Shown: positions 7,841-18,837, counted from the stretch's first letter. The stretch: DNA of 64,000 nucleotides from Actinacidiphila bryophytorum (GCF_016916835.1 NZ_JAFFIX010000010.1:186001-250000); one strand, 5' to 3'. Translations and numbers: made by a program. The notes: a model not told the origin generated them from the sequence alone.

Positions 7841-9388
7841 ATGCTCTTCGCCGAGGTCGCCCGGGTCTCGCGGGAGGTCGCGGACACGTCGTCGCGGTCC
7901 CGCAAGACCGCGCTGCTCGCCGGCTTCTTCCGCGACGTCGGGCCGCAGGACGCCCCCATCGCCATCGCCTACCTCGCCGGGCGCCTCCCGCAGGGCCGGC
8001 TCGGCGTCGGCTGGGCCGCGCTGCGCGACCGGGCGGCGCCCGCCGACGCGCCGGCGCTGACCGTCGCCGACGTGGACGCCGCGCTCACCGCGGTCGCCGC
8101 GGTCAGCGGCCAGGGTGCGCAGGCCGGGCGGCGCGGCCTGCTCCAGGACCTGCTGGCCGCCGCCACCGCGCAGGAGCAGGAGTATCTGATCGGCCTGATC
8201 ACCGGCGAGGTCCGGCAGGGCGCGCTCGACGCGGCCGCAGCGGAGGGCCTGGCCGCGGCCACCGGCGCCGAGCCCGCGCTGGTGCGGCGGGCGGTCATGC
8301 TCGCCGGGGCGCTCGAACCGGTCGCCGAGGCGCTGCTCGCCCGCGGACCCGACGCGCTCGGCGACTTCCGGCTCGCCGTGGGCCGCCCGCTGCTGCCCAT
8401 GCTCGCGGCCTCCGCCAAGTCCGTGCAGGAAGCCGTGGCCAAGGTCGGCGGGCCGTGCGCGGTCGAGGAGAAACTCGACGGCATCCGCATCCAGGCGCAC
8501 CGCGACGGCGACGGCGTACGGCTCTTCACCCGCACGCTCGACGACGTCACCGACCGGCTGCCGGAGATCGTCGCGACGGTACGCGCCTTCCCCGGTCGGC
8601 GCTTCGTCCTCGACGGCGAGGTGCTGGCCTTCGACGCCGACGGGCGCCCGCGGCCCTTCCAGGAGACCGCGGGCCGCGTCGGCTCCCGGGTCGACGTCGC
8701 CGCCGCGGCCCGCACCATGCCCGTCCGGGCGGTCTTCTTCGACGTGCTCTCCGCGGAGGACCGGGACCTGCTCGACCTGCCGTACGCCGAGCGCCACGCG
8801 GCGCTGGAGGCGCTCGTACCCGAGCAGGAGGCCCGGGTGCGGCGGGCCGTCGTCGCCGGCCCGGATGACCCCGCCGGGCTGCGGGCCGCGGAGGACTTCA
8901 TGGCCGAGACGCTGCGGCGGGGCCACGAAGGGGTCGTCGTCAAGGGTGCCGACGGCCCCTATGCGGCGGGGCGCCGCGGGGCCTCGTGGATCAAGGTCAA
9001 GCCCGTGCACACGCTGGACCTCGTGGTCCTGGCCGCCGAGTGGGGGCACGGGCGCAGGACGGGCAGGCTGTCCAACCTGCACCTCGGGGCTCTCGGGGAG
9101 GACGGGTCCTTCGTCATGCTCGGCAAGACGTTCAAGGGGCTCACCGACGCGGTGCTCGCGTGGCAGACGGAGCGGTTGCTCGAGCTGGCCGAGCGGGATG
9201 ACGGTCATGTGGTGACCGTCAGGCCCGAGCTGGTCGTCGAGATCGCCTACGACGGGGTCCAGACGTCGCCGCGGTATCCCGCGGGGATCACGCTGAGGTT
9301 TGCACGGGTGGTGCGGTATCGGGCCGACAAGTCGGCCTCCGAGGCCGACACGATCCAGTCCGTGCGCTCAGTCCACGCCCTGCCTTAA
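7841..9388 (+). CDS. ATP-dependent DNA ligase (LigB-like)
   Basis: A 515-residue ligase. The N-terminal DNA-binding domain covers roughly 1-200, the adenylation domain carries the nucleophilic Lys211 in EEKLDGIRIQ, and later motifs are FVLDGEVLAFD (motif III region), EGVVVKGADGPY (IV) and WIKVKPVH (V). A C-terminal OB-fold follows. Size and order match actinobacterial LigB-type enzymes, which supplement the essential NAD-dependent ligase in repair. The ATG at 7841 has a weak AGGA upstream. It is followed by a hairpin terminator. Confidence 0.88.
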   Translation: MLFAEVARVSREVADTSSRSRKTALLAGFFRDVGPQDAPIAIAYLAGRLPQGRLGVGWAALRDRAAPADAPALTVADVDAALTAVAAVSGQGAQAGRRGLLQDLLAAATAQEQEYLIGLITGEVRQGALDAAAAEGLAAATGAEPALVRRAVMLAGALEPVAEALLARGPDALGDFRLAVGRPLLPMLAASAKSVQEAVAKVGGPCAVEEKLDGIRIQAHRDGDGVRLFTRTLDDVTDRLPEIVATVRAFPGRRFVLDGEVLAFDADGRPRPFQETAGRVGSRVDVAAAARTMPVRAVFFDVLSAEDRDLLDLPYAERHAALEALVPEQEARVRRAVVAGPDDPAGLRAAEDFMAETLRRGHEGVVVKGADGPYAAGRRGASWIKVKPVHTLDLVVLAAEWGHGRRTGRLSNLHLGALGEDGSFVMLGKTFKGLTDAVLAWQTERLLELAERDDGHVVTVRPELVVEIAYDGVQTSPRYPAGITLRFARVVRYRADKSASEADTIQSVRSVHALP

Positions 9389-9392
9389 CCCC

Positions 9393-9410
9393 CCGGCCCT
9401 CCCGGGCCGG
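9393..9410 (+). terminator. Hairpin after the DNA ligase gene
   Basis: Arms CCGGCCC and GGGCCGG with a 4-nt loop start 4 bases after the TAA stop. Confidence 0.6.
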
Positions 9411-9497
9411 TCTCCTCGGGGGTGATTTCCCACTTGCTGTGGGCGATCGACGTTCCCGCCGTCGTGGCCGGTCGCGCAGTTCCCCGCGCCCCTAGCT

Positions 9498-9708
9498 GAT
9501 TGCCCCTTGCGGTGGGCTCGCACCTTCCGGTGCATCGTGATCGGGCGCGCAGTTCCCCGCGCCCCTGAGGGGTGCCCTCTGCCCGCAGAGGCGGCGCTTT
9601 CAGGCGGCACCGCCTGCCTGCGAGCGTGAGCGTTTTTCAGGGGCGCGGGGAACTGCGCGCCCAGCCCCCACGCAGCCGCAGGCAGGCAACGCACCGCAAG
9701 GGGCAATC
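9498..9708. repeat. Nested inverted-repeat intergenic element with dispersed relatives
   Basis: Outer arms of 17 bp (9498-9514 and 9692-9708, perfect) enclose inner arms of 26 bp (9543-9568 and 9637-9662, perfect), and a small 7-bp hairpin sits at the centre (9601-9616). The inner arm contains the CGCGGGGAACTGCGCG core, a familiar intergenic repeat in streptomycetes. A further single copy of the core is at 9471-9493. Related pieces occur at 43785-43823 and 48392-48422. The 369-base gap holding it contains no gene. Confidence 0.8.
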
Positions 9709-9757
9709 ACCTGCCGTTGGCGGGGGCGGACGCAGGGGCCGAGGTACGGGCCGGGGG

Positions 9758-10141
9758 TCAGCGGGGGGTGAGGCGGAAGGTGGCTTCCTGCTCCTGGTCG
9801 CCGGACGCCGTGCCGGTGACCGTGACCTTGAAGGACTCGGAGAGCGCCTCACGGATGCGGTCGACCGCGTGGTAGCCGCCCTGGGCGGTGAGGGTGACCG
9901 GGGACCCGAGGGGCGCCGGCCCGCCCGGCAGGGCGAGCGTGCGGGACACGTCGAAGGTGGCGGTCCAGACCGTCGGACCGGCACCTGGCGCGTCCGAGGG
10001 CGCCCCGGTATCGGCCCGGTCGCCGGCGAAGCTGGTGTGCAGCGCGTCGAGCACGGTCCCGGCGTCCTCCTTGGCGCAGCTGTCGAGGGTGACGGTGACC
10101 TGGGCCGCAGGTTCTGCGGGCTGCTGGGGTGCCGTACTCAC
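9758..10141 (-). CDS. Hypothetical small protein
   Basis: A 127-residue protein of unknown family. It opens with an Ala/Pro/Gln-rich segment and then has an alpha/beta pattern: QVTVTLDSCAKEDAGTVLDAL, TVWTATFDVSR, TLTAQGGYHAVDRIREALSE, FKVTVTGTASGDQEQEATFRL. The alternation resembles small ferredoxin-like or secretion-chaperone-like folds, without a diagnostic motif. The GTG start at 10141 is chosen because GGAAGGA lies at the right distance; the frame runs open to 10279 but that extension looks non-coding. No signal peptide. Confidence 0.65.
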   Translation of the reverse strand: MSTAPQQPAEPAAQVTVTLDSCAKEDAGTVLDALHTSFAGDRADTGAPSDAPGAGPTVWTATFDVSRTLALPGGPAPLGSPVTLTAQGGYHAVDRIREALSESFKVTVTGTASGDQEQEATFRLTPR

Positions 10142-10265
10142 GGGGTGTCCTTCCGTCGTGCGGGACAGCGCGACACCGCCGCCCCGCACAGCGCATTTCC
10201 GTTCAGCAGCGGACGAAACACCGGTTGCTGCGAATGGCGCAGCAACCGTCCGCGACAATCGGTGC

Positions 10266-10679
10266 ATGTCTGCACGCAAGCCCGCCCCCTGCCCCTGCGG
10301 CCTGCCCGCCGCGTACGCCGACTGCTGCGGCGCCCTGCACTCCGGCCGGGCCGCGGCGGTGACCGCCGAGCAGCTGATGCGCTCGCGCTACAGCGCCTTC
10401 GCCGTGGGCGACGCCGGCTATCTGCTGCGCAGCTGGCACTCCTCGACCAGGCCCGACGGGCTGTCCCTGGACCGGGACGTGCGCTGGACGGGTCTTGAGG
10501 TCCTGGGGGGCACGGGCGGCAGCGCCTTCCACACCGAGGGCACGGTGGAGTTCCGGGCGCACTACCGCAGCGGCCGGGCGGCGGGCACGCAGCACGAGGA
10601 CAGCAGCTTCGTGCGCGAGGGCGGCGCCTGGGTCTATGTCGGGGAGGCGGATCAGGCCACGGGGCGGCGGGAGTCGTAG
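10266..10679 (+). CDS. YchJ family (UPF0225) protein with Cys-rich zinc-binding N-terminus
   Basis: A 137-residue protein opening with PCPCGLPAAYADCCGALHSG, a CxCGx(n)CC zinc-binding motif of the SEC-C type, followed by the YchJ core (AEQLMRSRYSAFAVGDAGYLLRSWHSSTRP). Function in bacteria is unknown. Its last 28 bases overlap the convergent MFS gene, so the two transcripts overlap at their 3' ends. The ATG at 10266 gives the usual family length. Confidence 0.85.
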   Translation: MSARKPAPCPCGLPAAYADCCGALHSGRAAAVTAEQLMRSRYSAFAVGDAGYLLRSWHSSTRPDGLSLDRDVRWTGLEVLGGTGGSAFHTEGTVEFRAHYRSGRAAGTQHEDSSFVREGGAWVYVGEADQATGRRES

Positions 10680-11989
10680 GAGACGAAGCTGCGCTGGAAG
10701 AGGGCGATCAGGGCGATCGCCCCGATGCAGGCGAGGCCGCCGCCGACGACGGCGGTGGCCGGTGAGAAGAGGTCGGCGGTGGAGCCGGCGAGGAAGTCGC
10801 CGAGGCGGGGGCCGCCGACGACGACCACGAGGAAGACACCCTGGAGGCGGCCGCGCATGTCATCGGGTGCGGCAGTCTGCAGCATGGTGTTGCGGAAGAC
10901 CATGCTGACGGTGTCGGCGCAGCCCGCGAGGCCGAGGAAGACCAGCCCGAGCCAGAGGTTGCGGGTCAGGCCGAAGACGGCGACCGCGGCGCCCCAGGAG
11001 GCGACCGCGACCAGCACGGCGAGGCCCTGGCGGCGTACCCGCCCGTACCAGCCGGAGAAGACGCTGCCGAGCAGGGCGCCCACGGCGGGCGCGGCGGCGA
11101 GCAGGCCGACGGTGCGGGTGTCGCCGCCGAACCACAGGCCGGCGACGGCGGGGAAGAGCACCCGGGGCTGGGCCAGCACCATGGCCGCGAGGTCGGAGAC
11201 GAAGGTGGTGCGCAGGTTGGGCCGGGCGGCCAGGTAGCGCAGGCCCTCGACGACGGAGGGCCGCTTCTTGGCGCTCCCTTCGCCCTCGCCGGGCAGCATG
11301 GACGGCAGCCGCCACATCGCGTAGAGGGAGGCGGTGAAGGCGGCGGCGTCGATGAGATACGCGGCCTGGTAGCCCCACAAGCCGACGAAGACGCCGCCGA
11401 GCATGGGGCCTGCCATCTGCCCGACGCCGCCGGCCAGCGACGCCAGCGCGTTGGCGGCGGGCAGCTGATCGGGCGACAGCAGCCGGGGGATCATGGAGGA
11501 GCGGGCCGGGGAGTTCATGGCGAAGCAGACGGCCTGCAGGGCGACGATCGCGTAGAGCACACCGACGGAGCGGACGTGGGCGATGGCGGCGGCGGCGAGT
11601 GCGGCGGACAGCACGGTGGCGCCGGTGGCCGTCACCAGGCCGAGCCTGCGGCGGTCCACGGCGTCGGCGACGGCACCGCCGTAGAGCCCGAAGACGATCA
11701 GCGGGACCAGGGAGCACAGGCCGACGAGGCCGACATAGAAGCTGGAGCCGGTGATCGCGTAGACCTGGAGTGCCACGGCCATCGCGGTCATCTGCTGGCC
11801 GATGTACGACACGGTGTTGCCGAACCACAGCCGCCGGAAGTCGGGGTGCTCGCGCAGCGGGCCGATGTCGGCGAGCAGCCGGTTGCTGCGGGCCGCGGGC
11901 GCGGCGGCGGGGGCGGGTACGGCAGACCCGGATGGCCCAGTCCGGTTCTCGCGGTCCTTCTCGCTCTTGAGCACGGGAAACGGTAGCAA
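10652..11989 (-). CDS. MFS exporter, enterobactin-exporter (EntS)-like
   Basis: A 445-residue, 12-helix major facilitator. The DFRRLWFGNTVSYIGQQMT opening and the RRRLGLVTATG loop between helices 2 and 3 are typical of the EntS-like exporter group common in actinomycetes. A cytosolic loop (GEGEGSAKKRPSVVEGLRYL) divides the halves. Cargo is unknown. The frame starts with TTG at 11989; a GTG six codons in is equally possible and neither has a clear ribosome site. The 3' end overlaps the YchJ gene. No biosynthetic genes adjoin it, so a general efflux role is the safest inference. Confidence 0.82.
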   Translation of the reverse strand: MLPFPVLKSEKDRENRTGPSGSAVPAPAAAPAARSNRLLADIGPLREHPDFRRLWFGNTVSYIGQQMTAMAVALQVYAITGSSFYVGLVGLCSLVPLIVFGLYGGAVADAVDRRRLGLVTATGATVLSAALAAAAIAHVRSVGVLYAIVALQAVCFAMNSPARSSMIPRLLSPDQLPAANALASLAGGVGQMAGPMLGGVFVGLWGYQAAYLIDAAAFTASLYAMWRLPSMLPGEGEGSAKKRPSVVEGLRYLAARPNLRTTFVSDLAAMVLAQPRVLFPAVAGLWFGGDTRTVGLLAAAPAVGALLGSVFSGWYGRVRRQGLAVLVAVASWGAAVAVFGLTRNLWLGLVFLGLAGCADTVSMVFRNTMLQTAAPDDMRGRLQGVFLVVVVGGPRLGDFLAGSTADLFSPATAVVGGGLACIGAIALIALFQRSFVSYDSRRPVA

Positions 11990-12311
11990 CCGTGCCCGGT
12001 GCCGCGGCGGCCGGGTCGCTTGCGCGCTGCTGTACGCGGGGCGCCCTGCGGTTGAACCTGAGGCAAAACCGGCTGGTGGCGGCGGGGCGGCCGGGAATAC
12101 GCTGTGCGGGACGAGCAGGCCCCAGGGGAAGTACCGGCCCCTCGGGCGCCCCCGTCCCGGAGCGAGTCGCCACCTCGGCCACGACTCCGGCTACCGCAAC
12201 AGGCGCCACCGCGTCCGCACCGCCCGAAGTTTGGAATCCAGCCCGGGCGTCCGACGCAGGGCCATGGCCGCGTAGGGCGCAACCGGTCGACGCGACGCTA
12301 AGGAGTGCGCG
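11990..12311. other. Divergent intergenic region
   Basis: A 322-base gap between the minus-strand MFS gene and the plus-strand 57-residue ORF. It should carry both promoters. No convincing box pairs or palindromes were seen. Confidence 0.4.
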
Positions 12312-12485
12312 GTGTCACGAGATCAGCTCAAGCGCGAGGAGACGACGGCGGAGCACAGCGGCGAGGCCGTGACGCTCCTGGACGAGGAAGGCCCGCTGGA
12401 CACCTGGTCCAGGTGCGCGCCGATCCGTCTGGCGGGATACGAGGACGACCTGTCCGAGACGCACATCCTGCGAAGTATCGATTAG
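12312..12485 (+). CDS. Orphan 57-residue protein
   Basis: GTG at 12312 is preceded by a perfect AAGGAG at 12300-12305 with 6-base spacing, and the frame ends at TAG 12485. The product is charged and acidic at its start (VSRDQLKREETTAEHSGEA) and closes with WSRCAPIRLAGYEDDLSE and HILRSID. It has one Cys and one Trp, no signal peptide and no membrane segment. I do not recognise the family. A long terminator follows within 60 bases, so it is a monocistronic unit. A leader/core-type peptide precursor is one possibility, but no modification enzyme gene is nearby, so this is only a suggestion. Confidence 0.6.
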   Translation: MSRDQLKREETTAEHSGEAVTLLDEEGPLDTWSRCAPIRLAGYEDDLSETHILRSID

Positions 12486-12543
12486 TCGACTCGTCGACTG
12501 ATCGCCTCACCGGCGTAGGACCGGCGAACGGCGCCAGGCTCTT

Positions 12544-12593
12544 CCGCGGGCCGGGCGGGGGACATCCACCCAGGTCCCCCGCCCGGCCCGCGG
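12544..12593 (+). terminator. Strong terminator after the 57-residue ORF
   Basis: A perfect 20-bp stem (12544-12563 with 12574-12593) and a 10-nt loop. A shorter perfect repeat, AGTCGAC/GTCGACT at 12484-12499, overlaps the stop codon upstream. Confidence 0.8.
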
Positions 12594-12722
12594 CCGTTGC
12601 CGGCCCTGCGGCGACGCGGGCGGGAAATGAGACCTGCGCGACATTGCGGCGGCAATCCGCATGCGCACCGTGGGGAGCGGGCATACGGGGGGCGACTTCA
12701 CCGATCTTCGAGGAGTACCGCG

Positions 12723-12941
12723 ATGCTGAAGGCCCACCCGACCGTCCTGCGGAAACTGGTGGCACGCTACGAGTCGCTGTCCGCGGGCGCCGCAGGCCCC
12801 GACGGCACGGACCCACGCATCGAGCAGCAACTGCAGGACACCGCCTACACGTTGTGCGTGTCGACCGGCACCCGTGAGGTCGGCGCGGCGCTCGCGGCGG
12901 CCCGGGCGCGTATCGAGGACGAGGACGAGGCAGCCGCCTGA
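12723..12941 (+). CDS. DUF5133 small protein
   Basis: A 72-residue protein beginning MLKAHPTVLRKLVARYESL and containing DTAYTLCVSTGTREVGAALAAAR, both hallmarks of DUF5133, a streptomycete-specific family with no known function. GAGGAG precedes the ATG at a normal distance. The C-terminus is acidic. Members are often found in several copies per genome; this copy stands alone upstream of the chaplin gene. Confidence 0.85.
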   Translation: MLKAHPTVLRKLVARYESLSAGAAGPDGTDPRIEQQLQDTAYTLCVSTGTREVGAALAAARARIEDEDEAAA

Positions 12942-13095
12942 CCCTTTCCGGTGTGAATATCCGGCTGTCACAACTGATCGGCGAAGTAAACCCGTTGGGA
13001 TGAAATTCCCCCGGAACATGACCCGATTGGCCCTCCGCGGCGTTGTCACGGTGCGGGCATACGGCCCGTGATGATGTCCGGAAGGCAGGAAGCGT

Positions 13096-13824
13096 ATGAA
13101 CAGGCTCGCCCGAAAGGGACTTGTCTCCGCGATGGTCGCCGGCGGCGTGCTGGCATCCGCGGGATATGCGCAGGCCGATGCGGCAGCCGAAGGGGGCACC
13201 GCGGGTTCGCCGGGAGTCCTGTCCGGCAATTCGGTCCAGGTGCCGGTGCATGTGCCGGTGAACGTGTGCGGGAACACGATCAGCGTGGTCGGTCTGCTGA
13301 ACTCGGTGTCGGGCAACGCGTGCGCCAACCGCTCCTCCTCCCAGGCGTCCTCGGTCTCCGGTACGCGGGACGCCGCCGGGTCCGACGCGGGCTCGGCCCG
13401 CACCGGCCGCCACGCGGGCAGGGCCGCGGACGAGTCGGCGGCGACGGGCAGCCGCTCGGGCGGCGGCGCGCACGCGGCGGGCGACTCGCGCGGCTCGGCG
13501 GGTGTGCTGTCCGGCAACGGGCTGAAGCTGCCGGTGGACCTGCCGCTGAACGTGTCGGGCAACGGTGTGAACGTGGTCGGTGTCGGCAACCCGTCCTTCG
13601 GCAACACCGCGGTCAACGACGACGCGCCGCCCGCCCCGCCCGCGCACCTGCCCATCCCCGCGCCGCCCGCGAACCTTCCCGACCAGGTCTCCCCCGCCGA
13701 GACCGCCCCGGCGCTCGCCCACACCGGCGCCGACGGCGTCGGCACCGCGGCGGCCGGCAGCCTCGCGCTGCTGCTGGGCGGCACGGTCCTCTACCGCAGG
13801 TCCAGGGCGGCCGCCCGCCGCTGA
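13096..13824 (+). CDS. Long chaplin with LAHTG sorting signal
   Basis: This 242-residue protein has a signal peptide (about 1-28), a first chaplin domain ([17 protein letters not shown]; Cys58 and Cys76), a Ser/Ala/Gly/His-rich spacer, a second chaplin-like domain ([19 protein letters not shown]), a Pro-rich stalk, LAHTG at 207-211, a membrane stretch and a basic tail. Long chaplins are sortase-anchored and help coat aerial hyphae with a hydrophobic amyloid layer. The second domain lacks both Cys residues that normally form the intradomain disulfide (Ser replaces the first), which is unusual. AGGAAG precedes the ATG. No rodlin gene is adjacent. Confidence 0.88.
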   Translation: MNRLARKGLVSAMVAGGVLASAGYAQADAAAEGGTAGSPGVLSGNSVQVPVHVPVNVCGNTISVVGLLNSVSGNACANRSSSQASSVSGTRDAAGSDAGSARTGRHAGRAADESAATGSRSGGGAHAAGDSRGSAGVLSGNGLKLPVDLPLNVSGNGVNVVGVGNPSFGNTAVNDDAPPAPPAHLPIPAPPANLPDQVSPAETAPALAHTGADGVGTAAAGSLALLLGGTVLYRRSRAAARR

Positions 13825-13946
13825 CCTGTCCGGCACCGGTCACGCGACGGCGCGGCACCACCCGGTCGGCCGCCGCCGCGTACTGCCGAAGTCCTCTCCC
13901 CGGCGCCTATGGTCGGCGGTGGGACGTCGCGAAGGAGGGCTCAGCC

Positions 13947-15032
13947 ATGGCACAGGAAGTCCGCGGGGTGATCGCACCCGGCAAGGGCGAGCGGGTGCGG
14001 ATCGAGACCGTCACGGTGCCGGACCCCGGTCCCGGCGAGGCGGTGGTGCGGGTCCAGGCGTGCGGGGTCTGCCACACCGACCTGCACTACCGGCAGGGCG
14101 GCATCGGCGAGGACTTCCCGTATCTGCTCGGGCACGAGGCCGCCGGCCTGGTCGAGGAGGTCGGCGAGGGCGTCACCGATGTGGCGCCGGGCGACTTCGT
14201 GATCCTCAACTGGCGTGCGGTGTGCGGCAGGTGCCGGGCCTGCCGGCGCGGCAGGCCCTGGTACTGCTTCGACACCCACAATGCGCGGCAGAAGATGACC
14301 ACCGCGGGCGGCACGGTGCTGACCCCGGCGCTGGGCATCGGCGCCTTCGCCGAGAAGACCCTGGTGGCGGCGGGCCAGTGCACCAAGGTGGACCCCTCGG
14401 TGCCGCCGTCGGTGGCCGGGCTGCTCGGCTGCGGGGTGATGGCCGGGATCGGCGCCGCGGTCAACACCGGTGCGGTGGGCCGCGGCGACTCGGTCGCGGT
14501 GATCGGCTGCGGCGGGGTGGGCAATGCCGCGGTCGCCGGTGCGCGGCTGGCGGGGGCGGCCCGGATCATCGCGGTGGACCTGGACGACCGCAAGCTCGCC
14601 ACCGCCTCCGCGCTGGGCGCCACCCACACCGTCAACTCCCGCAGCCAGGACCCGGTCGAGGCGATCCGCGAGCTGACCGGCGGCCACGGCGCCGACGTGG
14701 TGATCGAGGCGGTCGGCCGCCCGGAGACCTACCGGCAGGCCTTCTACGCCAGGGACCTGGCAGGCACCGTCGTCCTGGTGGGGGTGCCCACCCCGGAGAT
14801 GCAGCTGGAGATCCCGCTGCTGGACGTCTTCGGCCGGGGCGGCGCCCTCAAGTCGTCCTGGTACGGCGACTGCCTGCCCTCCCGCGACTTCCCGATGCTG
14901 GTCGACCTGCACCTGCAGGGGCGCCTGGACCTGGGGGCCTTCGTCAGCGAGACCATCGCGCTGGACGAGATCGAGGACGCCTTCACGCGCATGCAGGCCG
15001 GGGACGTGCTGCGCTCCGTCGTGGTGATGTGA
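13947..15032 (+). CDS. mscR: S-(hydroxymethyl)mycothiol dehydrogenase
   Basis: A 361-residue zinc-dependent medium-chain alcohol dehydrogenase. Catalytic zinc ligands are seen in [10 protein letters not shown] and GHEAAG, and the structural zinc Cys cluster in [15 protein letters not shown]. The nucleotide-binding Gly motif is [27 protein letters not shown] and the overall pattern fit MscR, which oxidises the formaldehyde-mycothiol adduct and can also reduce S-nitrosomycothiol. GAAGGAGGG sits 7 bases before the ATG. A general class III ADH is the alternative. Confidence 0.85.
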   Translation: MAQEVRGVIAPGKGERVRIETVTVPDPGPGEAVVRVQACGVCHTDLHYRQGGIGEDFPYLLGHEAAGLVEEVGEGVTDVAPGDFVILNWRAVCGRCRACRRGRPWYCFDTHNARQKMTTAGGTVLTPALGIGAFAEKTLVAAGQCTKVDPSVPPSVAGLLGCGVMAGIGAAVNTGAVGRGDSVAVIGCGGVGNAAVAGARLAGAARIIAVDLDDRKLATASALGATHTVNSRSQDPVEAIRELTGGHGADVVIEAVGRPETYRQAFYARDLAGTVVLVGVPTPEMQLEIPLLDVFGRGGALKSSWYGDCLPSRDFPMLVDLHLQGRLDLGAFVSETIALDEIEDAFTRMQAGDVLRSVVVM

Positions 15033-15220
15033 CCCCGGGACCCCGGGACCCCGGGCGGGCGGTCGACCAGCGGATCCGCGGAAAACGTCAGGGCGCCGCA
15101 GACCACCGGGGCCATAAGGTGGATGCGCGCGCATGAACACCTCCCGCACCTCGACGCCGAGGTGCCGGTAGGCGTGCCCTGAACCGCATCACCGCGAAGA
15201 CGTGATTCGAGGAGCCTGCA

Positions 15221-16987
15221 ATGGCGTTGCCGCAAGGCACGCTCAGCCACCGCTACCGTGGCGAGCACCCCGTACGAACCCTCCTCTACCTCTTCCACCC
15301 CGACCGGCGAAGGGTCGCCCTGGCCGTCGCCGCCTTCTTCGGCAAGCACACCCCGGTGTGGCTGCTGCCGCTGATCACCGCCAACGTCGTGGACGTCGTC
15401 GTCCAGCACCGGCCGATATCCGTGCTGTGGTGGAACTCGGCGGTCCTGCTGGTGATCCTGGTGCTCAACCTGCCGCTGCACCTGACGTACGTGCGCTGCA
15501 TGCAGGGCTCCATCCGCCGCACAGGTACCCGGCTGCGGACCGCGCTGTGCCACCGGATGCAGCAGCTGTCGATCGGCTACCACTCCCGGGTCAGCGCCGG
15601 TGTGCTGCAGGCGAAGGTGATCAGGGATGTCGAGGCGATCGAGACCGCGGCGCAGCAGACCGCGGACAACGGCCTTGCCGCGACGGCGACGCTGACCGGC
15701 GGCCTGGTCGTGATCGGGCTCAGGGCACCGGCCTTCCTGCCCGTCTACCTGGTCGTGGTGCCCGCCTCCGCCGTGCTGGTGGTCAAGCTGCGGCGCCGGC
15801 TGCGGGACCGCAACGAGTCCTTCCGCCAGCAGGTCGAGCAACTGTCGTCGCGGGTCAACGAGATGACCGCGCTGATTCCCATCACCCGGGCGCACGGCCT
15901 GGAGAACACCGCACTGACCCGGGTGGACCGCACGCTCGGCGAGGTGCTGCACGCGGGCCTGCGGCTGGACCGGCTCAACGGCTGGTTCGGCTCGCTGGCC
16001 TGGATCCTGCTCAACGCGATCGGCGTGGCGTGCCTGGCGGGCTCGGCGCTGGTGGCGTACTACGGCTGGCTGAGCGTGACGCCGGGCACCGTGGTGATGC
16101 TCAGCGCGTACTTCTCCAGCCTCACCGCCTCCGTGACCACGCTGCTGACGCTGACCCCGCAGATCGGCAAGGGCCTGGAGTCGGTCCGCTCGATCGGCGA
16201 GGTGCTGCAGGCGCCCGACCTGGAGCAGAACGACGGCAAGGCGCCGGTCACCGCGGTGGTGGGGCGGTTCGAGTTCCGCGGTGTCGGCCACACCTACCCC
16301 GAGGCCGACCGGCCCTCGGTCACCGGCTTCGACCTCGATGTGCGGCCCGGCGAGACGATCGCGCTGGTCGGCGGCTCGGGGGCGGGCAAGTCCACGGTGC
16401 TGAACCTGGTGATCGGCTTCCTGCGGCCGACCCGGGGCAGCATCCTGCTGGACGGAGCCGACATGGAGACCCTGGACCTGCGCGACTACCGCAGCTGGCT
16501 CTCCGTGGTGCCGCAGGAGTCGATCCTCTTCGAGGGCAGCATCCGCGAGAACGTCACCTACGGCATGGACGAGGTGCCGGAGGAGCGGGTGCGGGCCGCG
16601 CTGCGGGACGCCAACGCGCTGGAGTTCATCGACCGGCTGCCGCACGGCCTCGACACCGTCGTCGGTGAGCGCGGCGCCCGGCTGTCGGGCGGTCAGAAGC
16701 AGCGGCTGGCCATCGCCCGCGCGCTGATCCGCGATCCGCGGGTGCTGGTCCTGGACGAGGCCACCTCGGCGCTCGACTCGCGCTCGGAGGCGCTGGTGCA
16801 GCAGGCGCTGACCCGGCTGGTGCGCGGCCGTACGGTCTTCGTGGTGGCGCACCGGCTGTCCACCATCAAGAACGCCGACCGGATCGTGGTGCTGGACGAG
16901 GGGCGGATCGCGGAGGTCGGCTCGCACGCGGAGCTGCTGCGCAGCGGCGGCGCCTACGCCGGTCTGCAGGCCGCCCAGCTGGCCTGA
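15221..16987 (+). CDS. ABC exporter half-transporter (fused permease/ATPase)
   Basis: A 588-residue protein with an N-terminal six-helix type IV ABC exporter domain (about 20-320) and a C-terminal ATPase: Walker A GGSGAGKST with Lys390, Q-loop VVPQES, signature LSGGQKQRLAIARAL, Walker B VLVLDEAT and the H-loop His in VVAHRLSTI. It should work as a homodimer or with a partner half elsewhere. Cargo is unknown; lipid, peptide or drug export are all possible. CGAGGAG precedes the ATG. A bidirectional terminator follows immediately. Confidence 0.9.
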   Translation: MALPQGTLSHRYRGEHPVRTLLYLFHPDRRRVALAVAAFFGKHTPVWLLPLITANVVDVVVQHRPISVLWWNSAVLLVILVLNLPLHLTYVRCMQGSIRRTGTRLRTALCHRMQQLSIGYHSRVSAGVLQAKVIRDVEAIETAAQQTADNGLAATATLTGGLVVIGLRAPAFLPVYLVVVPASAVLVVKLRRRLRDRNESFRQQVEQLSSRVNEMTALIPITRAHGLENTALTRVDRTLGEVLHAGLRLDRLNGWFGSLAWILLNAIGVACLAGSALVAYYGWLSVTPGTVVMLSAYFSSLTASVTTLLTLTPQIGKGLESVRSIGEVLQAPDLEQNDGKAPVTAVVGRFEFRGVGHTYPEADRPSVTGFDLDVRPGETIALVGGSGAGKSTVLNLVIGFLRPTRGSILLDGADMETLDLRDYRSWLSVVPQESILFEGSIRENVTYGMDEVPEERVRAALRDANALEFIDRLPHGLDTVVGERGARLSGGQKQRLAIARALIRDPRVLVLDEATSALDSRSEALVQQALTRLVRGRTVFVVAHRLSTIKNADRIVVLDEGRIAEVGSHAELLRSGGAYAGLQAAQLA

Positions 16988-16992
16988 GCGCG

Positions 16993-17022
16993 GTTCCGGG
17001 GTCCCGCGCGGGACCCCGGAAC
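16993..17022. terminator. Bidirectional terminator between the ABC exporter and pgm
   Basis: A 30-bp perfect palindrome with 13-bp arms (GTTCCGGGGTCCC and complement) around GCGC, lying between the two convergent stops. Confidence 0.85.
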
Positions 17023-17039
17023 AGCCCGGGCGGCAGCGG

Positions 17040-18680
<1,641 letters not shown>

Positions 18681-18837
18681 CCTCGTCTCCTTCGCTGCGG
18701 CTTGCCTCGTCCTGCCAGGTCCATTGTCGTGCCTGCCGTCCCCGCGGTGCGGCACCGCACCGCTCGCGCGAGCCACGACGCTCCCGCGCGCATTGGCCTA
18801 CCCCCGGCCGCGGGGCCGGACACCATAGAGTGCGGCT

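Noticed and set aside
15035..15060. Direct repeats of CCCCGGGA after the mscR gene as a possible origin or operator
   Set aside because: Three short GC-rich copies are too simple to assign a role.
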